The notes beneath the pieces were generated by a model. That model was not told the origin of the DNA and made no database searches. It saw only the letters and a program-made list of their open reading frames with translations. Below, piece by piece: positions 1-10,229 of a stretch of 64,000 bases of DNA; position 1 is the first letter of the stretch; every line of letters begins with the position of its first letter. Where the stretch lies: positions 62,001 through 126,000 of the forward strand of contig WEDG01000249.1 in NCBI GenBank assembly GCA_017591395.1, written 5' to 3'. Made by a program: the position numbers and the translations under genes. The stretch is from Schistocephalus solidus (taxonomy: Eukaryota; Platyhelminthes; Cestoda; Diphyllobothriidea; Diphyllobothriidae).

Positions 1-932
1 CCAGACGCAATGGCACATTACACGGCCAAATTAGGAAGACATTGGGCCTCCAAAGTTCAGTTTTATATGGATCATTGCCTAGAGACAACGCCGATACATC
101 ACTGGATGGAAGTCGACTGCAAATCTGGATTAACTAAGTCCTCTGAACTTTCTAGTGCTCAGTGTCAGAGTTAGATGAACGGGTAAACCGAGCTCAACAG
201 ATCATCTGCCGAGAGAGACAGACATTTTTGGGACTATTTGTACCAGGAAGGATGACAGCCATCGCAAGTGCATGTGAGTAAGGAGGACGAATGATCGACA
301 GTTGGTTGAGTTTGCAGAGATTTTTTTCTGCTGACCCCCATATTACTAAAAATGGATCCAGTCCGAAGACAACCGAAGTCACCCAAGTTGCTTGCGCAAA
401 AATCTAAAAAAGCGTTCATCTAAACATTCTTTTCAGGTGGCTCTGCTCATCTGTTAACATTTCTCAGTATTGTGAAAACATTTTGCGTTAAGCTCATTGT
501 CCTCCTCAGAACAGTTCCTTTTCGAAATCACTGTTTCATGTAAAAATAAATCACCCAAACCAGTGAAGTTTTACTAGAGTCCGGAAGGAAAATAAAGGTT
601 TACGTTAGTTATCGACGATGGCTTGAATACGCAGCACTAAAGCTCGTTCAACACGCGCTGAAGAAGTTTGTTACAAACTACGTCTATAAACTTTCGTCTC
701 AAGTATCTTTAGGCATTTATTAATCAAAAGTGTGTTTCATAGCGATTGTTAAAATGTAGTTTTACGGACCTTCCTAACTAGCCAGTAATGCCGGGTAATA
801 GAACAGAATGCCTCGGTTTGCAATCCCATTCACTTCGGTCAATATTTTTGGCCATAAGCTTTTACTTTAAGCCATATTGGTGGGATTTTTAAATTCAAGC
901 TAAAAGAAGTCAATAAGACACACGAGACTTCA
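1..932. other. No recognised gene (unassigned)
   Basis: AT-rich sequence with only short ORFs (at most about 62 codons) on either strand. I recognise no domain, RNA gene or repeat here. It may be intergenic or intronic. Confidence 0.5.
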
Positions 933-1500
933 ATGCTACACAAGGTAGTAAGAATATGCATAACCAATGTCCTGTACATTTCATCAAGGGTGTGTAGGAG
1001 TGGGTATAACTGCAGACTTGAGTTTAACCTGTCTTCACTTCAATCGCACCTTCACCTTACGAATCCATCGTATTGTGCCAGGTGCATCAGTGCCAGGAGT
1101 CCCGAAATACACTCGCCTCGTCCACCTTCACTGCTCAACCTGCCCACGCGCCTTCACTCACCGTATAGGTCTACTTGGCCACATGCACATCCACTGACAG
1201 TGGAACTCACCACGCTGTCGTTACGCCAAACCTACCCCGCGGATCCAACAACTTTCCCATCGCCTCTACTACCAACTCCGCATTCGCCAGGGTGGACACT
1301 GATAGCAGCATTACTTCCGCAACCAATTTATCCTGCCAACTGTGTCACTGCGCGTGCATAGCACGCATCGTCCTGAGTGATCACTTAGGGATCCATCGCA
1401 CAGAGATTGCCGAACCATTGCGAGGAGTATTCAACATAAACCCTTCGCATGCGCCCCAACTGCCTACACGGCACGCAGACTTCAGCTAACGCATGGATCT
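933..1500 (+). pseudogene. Decayed C2H2 zinc-finger fragment of LINE type
   Basis: Two overlapping reading frames carry finger-like pieces. In the frame starting at 967, a finger CSTCPRAFTHRIGLLGHMHIH has correct C-x2-C-x12-H-x3-H spacing. It is preceded by a broken finger (LTCLHFNRTFTLRIH). In the frame starting at 1175 there is another, CQLCHCACIARIVLSDHLGIH, again C-x2-C-x12-H-x3-H. The fingers lie in different frames separated by stops, so this is a relic. The same finger style and the spacer phrase resembling RTETGEP recur at 26.8-27.46 kb. From recall, tapeworm genomes carry many such fragments linked to a LINE family; that link is inference. The stretch after 1490 contains an AATAAA at about 1584 and may be old 3' untranslated sequence. 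Confidence 0.6.
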
Positions 1501-1829
1501 ATTCAAGCACACGCGCCCCTAGGAAATTTTGGAGTAAAACACCGCAGACCAAATCTCATCACTACACCTAGCCTTATCAACCAATAAAACCCTAGACCAC
1601 ACACAAACTCGTCTCTCATCAGCCATCACAGGTATGGAATAGGCCATTGTCATGTAAGTGGGAAGTTTTGATCTTTGACTCCTTCTGAATGTGGTACTCT
1701 ACCGCACGTGAGCTCCTAGCAGCCTACCCGCGAAGACGGGCCGTTCTAGGTCTGCTAGCCATTTTAGCCATTTTGCGTCCTTACGGCACTCAGCGCATAC
1801 GCGTCACTATGAACATTTTGACAATTTAC
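1500..1829. other. Possible 3' flank of the finger relic, otherwise unassigned
   Basis: No ORF of note. It contains CCAATAAAACC near 1581, which could be an old polyadenylation signal for the finger relic upstream. Nothing else is recognised. Confidence 0.3.
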
Positions 1830-2200
1830 AGGTGCACTAAACTTGGTGGTTTGAAAGGCTAGCAGCTGATGGGATAATGTGCTTCTCCTCTCTTGGCGCA
1901 GGATCAGGCTGTAGTGCCTCCTTCTCAGTGGACATAAACTTCCACGAGGGTTGAACCTTCCTTGGTTACTATGGCAATCCGCACGTAAGCACCTATGCCT
2001 TAGGCGCTTACGGGTTTATTTTGCCGTGCCAGCCACCTGCGACCGATTCCGCCTCCGGTCGTCGGGACTCTGTCTTGACACCGGGCACGCGTGGATGAGG
2101 GAGGAGAGAGTGCGTAGATGCTGTGAAAGTCACCACACTTGCTTCCCGCCTGCGGTGAAACTCGCGGTAGAAATTGTCGAAACTCGCGGGTCGAACTGTC
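1830..2200 (-). repeat. Repeat D, diverged copy
   Basis: Read on the minus strand, this follows the order of repeat D at 11757-12180 in reverse position. A counterpart of the TTCGACCGTCGATTTCGACG leader lies near 2170-2200, the GACAGAGTCAAGAAGACCGG-like block near 2050-2090, and the GTTATCCCGTCAGTTGGC-like block near 1870-1885. Divergence is high. Small ORFs on both strands here are treated as chance. Confidence 0.55.
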
Positions 2201-2689
2201 CTTTGCGATGTCAGGTCTTCAAACGTCTGCAAGTTAGCACTGAGCTAGAGGTACGCCAAGAAATTTAATGCTACCCTGCCAAGCGAACCTTAGGCCTACG
2301 CATTGGGGACCAGGCGTGCTGCCCACTATACCATATGATTCTCATGATTTGTAATAGGTGACGTGTGTAGCTCATTAAATTCGGACTTATTAGCCCGGTT
2401 AGAAAGGATTACTGGCTATCATCCAGCATAATCCAAAGGTATTTCAGTCACACTGGGAGGCTGGCTTCTGAATGCGCTAATTTCCGTCCACCAGTAAAAA
2501 CTGCACTACCCCAGGGGCAATTAGTCTGCGATGGTGGCTAGTTTTTAAATTGTAACTATTGTAAACAAAATAAAAATTGCAAACTGTTAAGACAAAAGTA
2601 AGCTGATTGCCTTACTTATGATAAATTTCGAATAATAATAATTAAGATGTTGTGACAGCCAATCATTTTCCAAATCCATACATCGTTTA
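2200..2689. other. Unassigned AT-rich stretch
   Basis: No supported gene or repeat. Sequence is AT-rich with short runs of TAATAATAATTA near 2628-2643. Confidence 0.4.
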
Positions 2690-2810
2690 AGCTCATCTGC
2701 GATTGTGTCTAATACCGGGTTCAAGTGACAATCTGAAACGTTAGGTCAATAAACTTCTCGTTCCAGTGGACGCATCTTCTGCTTGCTTTTCTTCTGACAC
2801 CGCAGATGTC
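2690..2810 (+). repeat. Solo Penelope-like terminus, hammerhead-like motif (diverged)
   Basis: Contains GGGTTCAAGTGACAATCTGAAACGTTAGGTC with GAAAC at 2735-2739, then CAATAAACTTCTCGTTCCAGTG and a pyrimidine-rich TTCT tail near 2767-2795. The order matches the better copy at 30971-31060. The CTGATGA part of the motif is mutated, so any ribozyme here is probably inactive. Confidence 0.5.
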
Positions 2811-3311
2811 AGTCTACATGAGTAGTCCTAAGAAAGACTCAAAACTTACAACTTTAAACTTTAAAATTCAAAGCTGAAGAAGGTGCAATTTCCTAATTGT
2901 TAAGTGAGTAATTGACAATATGTTTTTTAATGGAATATGGTTAAACTTATACAATCCTAGATAATAGAGGACAAAACACGCTCTATTTCCGCGGTCATAT
3001 TTTGAAGGTTTGTTATCTGTACCAGTGACTGGAAAGCTGGCATCCAAGGGTGTGTTTGAAACAGTAGCCCATAACAGTCAGCATTGTAACCCCTTATATT
3101 AATATCTTCCATTCTAAGGTGTATTTAATCGTCTAGCCGGAGGGGCAATTAATTTCAACGCATTATGTACTAACGTAAGGTTATATCTTAGCCAATCAAT
3201 GGCAAGGGATGCAATGGATGGATTTCAACACTAACCCCATACAGCCTGTCAAAATGCACTTACAAAACACAAATGCTCAAGTTGACTGGGCCCCGTTAGC
3301 CAGGTAAATTA
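2811..3311. other. Unassigned stretch
   Basis: AT-rich, no ORF of note and no family recognised by eye. Confidence 0.4.
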
Positions 3312-3471
3312 GAACTTCTCAAACCTGCAGACTAAAGTTCATACAGAGAAGGAGAATAAGATCAAGATACCGGTCGGCGGGGACGCTTTGTAACTTCTCA
3401 AACCTGCAGACTAAAGTTCATACAGAGAAGGAGAATAAGATCAAGAGACCGGTCGGTAGGGAAGCCTTGTA
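3312..3471 (+). repeat. 80-bp tandem duplication next to element M1
   Basis: The 80 bases at 3312-3391 are repeated with few changes at 3392-3471. Each unit starts AACTTCTCAAACCTGCAGAC and ends with a version of GGTCGGTAGGGAAGCCTTGT. The last 20 bases of the unit match the outer terminus of element M, so the duplication includes part of the transposon end. Confidence 0.85.
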
Positions 3472-3828
3472 TGGCCGCCTAGCCAGGATAAGGAAAAGGG
3501 GAAAACCGACGCAGGAAGAGTAAATATACCCATGTCTTAAAGCTAACAATAAACTTAGCATAAAATTAAACTGTCACCATAATCTTACACCTAACACTAC
3601 CTTGAACCTAAACCCTACAGTTAACACGATAATAACCTTAACCCCTAGCCTAATCATGAACCTAACCCCCAAACTCTGACCTTAACCTCAAATGATTACC
3701 TAACGCTAACCCTCGCCTTAATCCTTATCAAAATTCCTTTGGAATTTAGCAGAAAGTTCCATAAATTATGGGCGGTTCCTATACCGGCGTTCTATTTAGG
3801 CGGCCATACAAGGTATCCCAACCAATCT
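3451..3828 (+). mobile_element. M1: MITE with terminal inverted repeats and telomere-like core
   Basis: A 16-base perfect terminal inverted repeat is visible: CCTTGTATGGCCGCCT at 3465-3480 and its reverse complement at 3798-3813. Weaker matching continues outward (GGTCGGTAGGGA-like against the complement of TATCCCAACCAA). The interior from about 3560 to 3725 is a degenerate array of AACCCTA / CTAACCC / TTAACC units. It has no coding capacity. Similar elements lie at 31.8, 47.8 and 52.5 kb, so this is a dispersed non-autonomous family. The superfamily is not clear from the ends. Confidence 0.8.
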
Positions 3829-4920
3829 TCGTTGTAACTTTACTCAAAGCAGTCATTATTATTTTAAAGCATATTTTCGGATTTGAGTTAACCATTCACA
3901 AGCTCCAGTGTATATACAGATTTTTTTAGATGTATTACCTTGTGACTGCTCCAAGTTTATTCAAGTATATTACAAAGTACACAACCTGCTACAAACCTAT
4001 TGTCTTTTCTGCCCACTGTTACTGCTCGACCCATTTCTACCTGCCATCCCCCTTAGTCTGTCATTTTTGAGCATTCAAATTAATGCATAGGCCTGGCCTG
4101 GACAGCTGACAAAGAACTGACAGCAGTCCCAACAGCGCCACCCCCTTCCCAGTCCTAATGGCCGTCGTCGTCGTCGCCACCGCCGCCACCACCACCACGA
4201 TAAAGTAGTTTGGCGGGGAGAGGAAGTGGTGATAGCGATCTCTGCACTGGCGTGCATGCCTGCCTCGACGTTCCTTCACCCGCTTTTTTGACGATGGCCT
4301 AGTTGTCTATCAGCACATGCCTACATGCTCAGGCCCACGGTCAGACAGACTCGCAGTACAGTAAAGAACGGGGCTTGTGCTTGACAGAGAGAAGAATGCA
4401 CGCGGCTAGCCTTCCCGTCATTTTTAAATTGTAAATCATCCGGCTCCCATCCCTCAATGAAACCCAGTCACACCCCATCTCCCGATGCTATCGAAATTGT
4501 TGCTGTTGCTGCTGCTGCTGCTACTGCTGGTACAATTGGCTTCCATCGAGCTGCTCCCATCCAAGTTCTACGGTCAGTTTTAGGAGATTTAGTGAAGAGG
4601 CGTTGCTCGGAGCAACCAAATGCACACGCCTTCTGAACCGTTCTCACGTATGTACGCCCATACTGTCTCACCATGCAGTCCCCTACGCCTCATCTCTTTC
4701 GTTCTCTCCCCACGTTGTGTGCCATCTCGACATGTCAACTCCCAGACACACACAGTTCATGGCTCTAGACCCTCCGGTAAACAACTGACTGTGGGATTGA
4801 CAGACTCGACCAGGGTCACATTGTGCTAGTTGGCGTTAGGGCAGGGGGATTGCGGATGAGGCCTGTCGCTACCACTGTCATTGCCACTGTTGACTCATCC
4901 TCTGCTTCGTCGCGCACCCC
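3829..4920. other. Unassigned stretch with simple repeats
   Basis: No gene supported. It holds a GTC/GCC/ACC trinucleotide patch at about 4157-4200 and a (TGC)n run at about 4500-4528. The ORFs across these patches are low-complexity by-products. Confidence 0.45.
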
Positions 4921-4921
4921 A

Positions 4922-4972
4922 CGTCTTCTTCTTCTTCTTCTCCTCCTCCTCCTCCTCCTCCTCCTCTTTCCT
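4922..4972 (+). repeat. CTT/CTC microsatellite
   Basis: About 50 bases of perfect to near-perfect CTT then CTC trinucleotides. The polyleucine and polyglutamate ORFs it creates on the two strands are not evidence for a gene. Confidence 0.95.
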
Positions 4973-5379
4973 CTCTGCAAATTACAAGACATGCATTGGG
5001 TCGGTTAAGGAGGAAGCGTAGAGTTATGTCTACAAGGCGCGTGTATGGGCACTTGTCTACAATTAGCACCAGGGGAGCTCGGCAGAAACCTTACAACGAC
5101 AGAGATGCACAGCTTTTCTACCTCACACTCCTCACACACCCACGTGGCTTCGATGGCAACACAAATACAAGGTAATTGAAGATGGATGTGGGCGTAACGA
5201 CTGACAAGGCAAAGCAGACCGTCTACATGGGCTACAAACGAACCTGGCCCTAACTCCGATCATGGAGTGTTTCGAATCTCATAGAATCTGCCCTGAAAAA
5301 TGAGGCACTGTGGTATTACACTCAGCTCTGAATAGGCTCGAGTAAACCCACCACCCCCAAACCAGGACTGTTAGTTCGT
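4973..5379. other. Unassigned stretch
   Basis: Mixed-composition DNA with no recognised gene or repeat family. Confidence 0.4.
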
Positions 5380-5480
5380 TGTGATCTTTACAGGACGTTG
5401 TTAATCGTTTATAGTGAGGAAGTGGGCACTGGATTCGACCTTGGTCGATCTCACCCTCTGCATCTATTCTCTTATGAATC
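5380..5480 (+). repeat. Repeat D fragment
   Basis: Contains GTTTATAGTGAGGAAG followed by a GTCGATCTCACCCTC-like stretch, the order found in repeat D at 12199-12240. Only this short part is recognisable. Confidence 0.5.
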
Positions 5481-5909
5481 AGTTGTATGTCCAGCAGATT
5501 GGAGGCAGGGTCTGGTGCACATCGTAGGGCCCATATAACGTGCTCAACATTTAAGACACACCGGTTCATCACCCCTTACTGTAGAGCGGTCTGCGCGCTG
5601 GAGATCGGAAGCAGATCAGGCCTGCTGTGGACGGAGCTTTAGCCATGTGGTCGGCATATATTGCCATAACTGATCATACATAGTTTCTTCTTCTGGTTTG
5701 GTCTCATGAAAGTGATCTGCTTCCTGAGCCACAAACTTCGTAGCTCACCCACACATGAGGATAATTCAGCCGACAATGATTGACACTGCCCATTAAGAGA
5801 AAGTAGGGGCTTGCGCATTAAAGGAACTTCTATCCGAAGAAGTTTGAATATGCGTCCTCTTCCTGCCATAATCCCATAGAACTACTTAGTTTGATCGGAA
5901 AGGCGCATC
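5481..5909. other. Unassigned stretch
   Basis: No supported gene; the longest ORFs (97 and 76 codons, minus strand) match nothing I recognise. Confidence 0.4.
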
Positions 5910-6035
5910 TATCCCCCGTAGGAGGACACTGGAATAGGAACAGGTGGTCTTGCTCTAACTTTCAGGAAGAGTAACTATTCACATGTCCTAAGCTTAAACC
6001 TAGCCCTTTTTTCCCTAGAAGTTAGCGCAAAGTCC
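5910..6035 (+). mobile_element. Truncated M element (5' part)
   Basis: GGACACTGGAATAGGAACAG, then GGTGGTCTTGC, CACATGTCCTAAGC and a short AACCTAGCCC core follow the order of the left part of family M. The remainder is missing and SINE-A sequence follows. Confidence 0.5.
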
Positions 6036-6400
6036 CAAGGCACAACGGCACATCTGAGTTCCGTTAGCGATCGGTGAACCTTCATCAACTAATGCAGCCA
6101 ATATTTCCGATCTAAAACTGGAGAGACAACGAGCCCGTGGCTCAATTTTTAGTGCTTTGGACTGCTGATCAACAGGTAGGAGCCTCGGGCGGTTGGGTAT
6201 GACTGGCTGATGACGGCTAATGAGGCAGAAACGGTCATTCCAGTCTCCCTTGTCTTTGCTGGCAATTTTTATTTGCCTATGCTACCAGTCGCTGTGCAGC
6301 TGCTGGCAGGGCTCAAGAAAGAGCCCCAGGGCACAATTGGACGAGTGAGTTCTGTTAGTGATCGATGAGCGTTCATCAACGAAAGCCACCTGTCGTACGG
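6036..6400 (+). mobile_element. SINE-A, tail plus full copy in tandem
   Basis: The tail of one unit (about 6036-6130, ending in a GATCGGTGAACCTTCATCAAC-like block) runs straight into the head of the next at 6131 (GAGCCCGTGGCTCAATTTT). The second unit carries GGTTGGGTATGACTGGCTGATGACGG near 6192 and TTCCAGTCTCCCTTGTCTTTG near 6240, shared with the copies at 22.1, 50.2 and 63.0 kb. The tRNA-like promoter part is damaged: the B-box region is degenerate. Confidence 0.7.
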
Positions 6401-6567
6401 GCGGTTCTCATTCCCATGTCCTGCCGGTGGGAGGGGCGCATATACGCAATCCCTACCCCAGCCCAAACGACTGAAGTTGAGTTTGCACTCGGTAGCAGAC
6501 CAAACATATCGTTCTAGGCCTAACGCTATGACGAGATCAATATTGTAGGGTGGGAGGGCTCTGGAAC

Positions 6568-7770
6568 CAGCAGATGTGCTATCTCATGAAATGTTAAATG
6601 AAATTATGCAATGGGTTTTATACTAGAAAACATTACTTAAGTAAATTTTTAATGTTAATTATCAACCGGCTTAATCCTTAAACATTTAAATCACGTCAGG
6701 ATGATGACAATTCAACAAGCTTATTTGCAACTACCTTCGAAAACTACTCGACGTAAAATGAATGATGGTTGTAATAATAATTAACGTGCAACTTAATCCG
6801 AAGATGTTTCTGTCATATAAGGATTTCAGCTTTTGAACGAGCGTGCTTCGGGCCGCCTGCAAAAACTAAACTCAGGAGAAAAGACTAGTTATGCAGTATG
6901 ACTTTTTTCTAATTGATTTTCAATGCCATTTTAGATCCAACTATATATTATGGAAAATATCGTTAAAAGGTTGTTCCTTGTACTCATTCGTTAAAAAATA
7001 ATGCCATCTTATTCTATGTTTGAAGATAAGGGCATTGTTCGGTTTTTAGAAAACTTCTCCAATTCCCAAACAATTTTGAATCCGGTTTGTCGTTCCATTT
7101 GCTTTGGGGGTTTAGAAACCCCAAACCGTGTATTTACCGTATAAGGAAAAGCATTCATTTCTCTACGCCATTAAGAAGACTTCGATGTGCACCATGTTGT
7201 ATACTTTACAAGCACCATTGATAAGTGGACAGATACGATGCTTTATAAATGAAACATTTCGAGATCCTAAAAATCTCATAATTAGAAACCATTTAACGAT
7301 GAACTTGCTTCAAGCATAACATTTAAAGAAGACGCAATTTGCTACAAAACAAATGCATGTTTTTTATGAATAAAGCTGAATTGGTAAGTGAATAGGCAAT
7401 TAACAGGAAAAAACTCCTGGTACTTAAGTAGTCATTTTTACAGTGTACTTGTGCCTTGTTTAAGTTCCAAGGAAAATATTGCGCCAACTTGGACTAACTT
7501 CCTCGAAAAAGGACTTTTTCAAGCTCACTCCGAAAGTTTTTGGGTATATTTGAGCCAATTTTCACCAGCTTTTAGCCAATACCTCTGCTATTAGTATGGT
7601 GATTAATTACGTAGTGTACTTTTCACAGGCGGTCAGGGAGAAGCTCGCTCAGAAGCCAGTCTCCTGTCGAGACTGAAATATATAAGGATTATACTGCAAG
7701 ATAATTAAACTTACGAACTCACTTAAGTAATTGCTCCGCATCAAAGAAGAATTTCAGAATTTCGGTAGGT
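6568..7770. mobile_element. F1: foldback (Tc1-like end) element, long inverted repeats
   Basis: Left outer end CAGCAGATGTGCTATCTCATGAAATG corresponds to the family terminus at 37014. An inner left arm (TTTCAGCTTTTGAACGAGCG, GGCCGCCTGC) near 6827-6860 pairs with an inner right arm (CAGGCGGTCAGGGAGAAGCTCG) near 7627-7650. Right outer sequence GAATTTCAGAATTTCGGTAG ends near 7768, where unrelated sequence begins. A block at about 7440-7615 is not shared with the 969-bp copies and may be a later insertion. No transposase is encoded. Confidence 0.65.
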
Positions 7771-8060
7771 CATTGGTCCTACAAGATTTGAACCACTGGT
7801 ACCACGGGGCAGGACAATGAAGGACCGTACTCGCATAGGAGGTAACGATCGCAGTTCCGCGTCGGATTGGGTATTTTGTGCCGGCTCCAGCCTTAACGCA
7901 CCCACTAGCTCTTCTATCGGGACCACTGGATATGCTGCCCCCACAGAGGGTAACACCCACTTTCTATTTCGGATACCACGTGGTACCGCGTCCTGCTCTA
8001 GACACCTTCCGAGTTTACGTGTGCTAAGAAATCTTGCGTTGTAAGTCACTCTTATACTCC
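7771..8060. other. Unassigned moderately GC-rich block, open on both strands
   Basis: Open frames of 102 (minus) and 75 (plus) codons overlap here. Neither shows a known domain. On the minus strand there is a B-box-like GGTTCAAATC at about 7784-7793, so a tRNA-derived repeat is possible. I cannot assign it. Confidence 0.3.
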
Positions 8061-8925
8061 TCCTCCTCCATCGACTATTCGGGAAGAGATTGGGTTTGTG
8101 GGCTGGACCGACAGATGGAATTGTCCAACGTAAAGAAAATCCTACTTAGTGTACCCTTCCGAGGCTCCCATGTTCGCTGATTCAAGTAAACCGCACCGGA
8201 CTGTTACGCAGATGGCAGTCTGTCATTTAAAATGACAGGGCTGTTAGCGTCATTCGTCTCACTTAGCGCGTGCGCGCACCCTAATTACTCCCAGGCGAAA
8301 GGTATTCGGTCGGGGTGGGGGAGGGTGGGTGGAGCATGAGATAGAGAGATTGGCCTGATGCCGCCCGGTCACTTGTCTATCCCAATTAGAATGGACGCCC
8401 GAAAGACATTCGTCAATATATTGTCATTTGAATTTCAAAAGAACATCCCTCTATATGTGCGCAGTTGATGGTGAGGAGGAATTGAAGGTAGTGACAGAGG
8501 CTATCCACCCAACGAGACGGTGTTGCGAAGCTGTTGCTCAAATGAATCTCTTTGGTAAATGTGAGTGGCAGTTTACTGGCTTCTGTGACCAGTAGAGGAG
8601 AGGAAATATGCCAGGGGCCAAAATGGACATTAATCTCACTTCGATAGGAGTTTGTGAGAGAGAGAGAGGAGGGACAGCTCGTGTGACCAGACTGCCACTA
8701 TTCCTGACAGCCGGACATTGAGGAGTCATCTTTGAATTTGCTGGTTGTACTAAAATACCCTTCTGGAGAGTTGGCGGATCTGGAGTGGGGGGAAGGGGGG
8801 GGGGTGCAGCGGGGTACGGATGAGCCGAACCCGTTGCAGCTCTATCAGGCAGCGACAGAATATTGACATAGCACGTGCTTGGGTTTTTAGTGAGCACCTA
8901 TACTGTCACCATGGTTTATCGTTTA
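8061..8925. other. Unassigned stretch
   Basis: No supported gene. It contains a G-rich patch near 8303-8330, a GAGAGA run near 8654 and another G-run near 8790-8806. The 119-codon minus-strand ORF has no recognisable motif. Confidence 0.4.
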
Positions 8926-9905
8926 CAGTACGTGTACTGTCGCATGAAATGTAAACCGAAATGAGTCTTCGAGTAGAAAATATTAGATAATTAGGGTTGT
9001 AATGTTGCTTATCATGTGACATAATTGCACGATATTTCAGTCACGTCAGCCAGTCGGCATTTGAAAGAGCTTCCTTCGGCCCACATATAGAAACTACACG
9101 CTGCACGAAATGACTACTTAATAACTAAGCATTTTTTCCTATTAATTTTTGAGGCCGCTGTAAATTCAAATGTATTTTATAGACAGCATGCATAACACGT
9201 ATCATTTCTTTTATTCATTCGGGAGTACATAACGTTTTCCTCAAAATTATGTGTATATAAGCAACATCCTTCGGTTTCTAAAAAAATTTCAATTGCCGAA
9301 TAATTTTGAACCCGACCTGTAGTTGCACTTTCGTTAACGTTTTCTGAAATACATGCCATATATTTTCGTGTGAGCAAACGCCCATTCTTCCTTACGCTAT
9401 TTATAATGCATCATATGTGGCCCATTAAATTATATAGTTGTTGTGGACCCTGTTGTATACTTTGTAAGCAGCAGTAATAAATGGACAGATACGATGCCAT
9501 ATGAATGGACATTTCATGGTTTAAACCACCTCATGGTTAGAAACTTCTTCACCACAGAAAACTAAACTTTCTTCAAATAGTAAATTTTACGATGACGTAT
9601 AGTTTTGCCAAATAGGTACAAGAAAGCATATTTTGTGCACATTTGATTTAAAATATATTTGAATTTACAAGGACATCAAAACTCAAGGGGAAAATCATAT
9701 TAATTAAAGAGTCACGATTAAGTAATTTAAATGTTTAGGAGGACCGATCAAACTTCTCTGAATAGCCGGTATCCGGGTGTTACTGAATCAGCTGATGATT
9801 ATGCTGCAGAATATGTAATCTTATGACCATAGTTAAGCAAACTTCTTTAATCGAAAAACCCATTTTAGAATTTCAGTTGACATGTCATGAGATAGCACAT
9901 CTAAT
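8926..9905. mobile_element. F2: foldback element
   Basis: The left side begins TACAGTACGTG at about 8924 with CGCATGAAATGTAAACCG just inside. The inner left arm GATATTTCAGTCACGTCAGCC is near 9032. The inner right arm includes GCCGGTATCC near 9764, and the right outer part TTTCAGTTGACATGTCATGAGATAGC ends near 9900. The interior holds the family blocks TAAATTCAAATGTATTTTATAG (near 9160) and AAATATATTTGAATTTACAAGG (near 9652), which are inverted relative to each other. No ORF encodes a transposase. Confidence 0.7.
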
Positions 9906-10125
9906 ACGTGTTAAATAACAAAAACTAACATTGTCCTCATCCCCTTTTCCCTACAATGCACACTGCTTCTTCCGTCTTCCACAAGCGAACTCACCTTCAG
10001 CACAATTGCGGAATTCTGCTGCACACTCAGGGATCGCGCAGGAAGCTATCGCCGGAAGGACGCGCTGTGGCCTGGACGCGCTGTGGCCTCTTCCGGCCTT
10101 CTGGCGACTTTGGGCTCATTCCACA
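9906..10125. other. Unassigned stretch
   Basis: Contains a direct repeat GGACGCGCTGTGGCC (10057-10071 and 10074-10088). No gene recognised. Confidence 0.35.
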
Positions 10126-10178
10126 TACAGTAACTGCCCTATCTCCTGAAATCCCCGAGATTTCATGATATAGGGCCA
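10126..10178. repeat. Mini-palindrome made of two F termini head to head
   Basis: TACAGTAACTG is followed by GCCCTATCTCCTGAAATC, a 4-base spacer, then AGATTTCATGATATAGGGC. The arms match in about 16 of 18 positions. CCTATCTCCTGAAAT resembles the outer CTATCACATGAAATG of family F, so this looks like an F element with nearly all of its interior deleted. Confidence 0.6.
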
Positions 10179-10229
10179 ATTATGCGAAATCAGCCCACAC
10201 CGTGTCCCCAAAATGTTGCCGAAGCAAAT

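Noticed and set aside
4061..4279. Short ORFs with Val and Arg/Trp runs
   Set aside because: They arise from a GTC/ACC trinucleotide patch; no support for coding.
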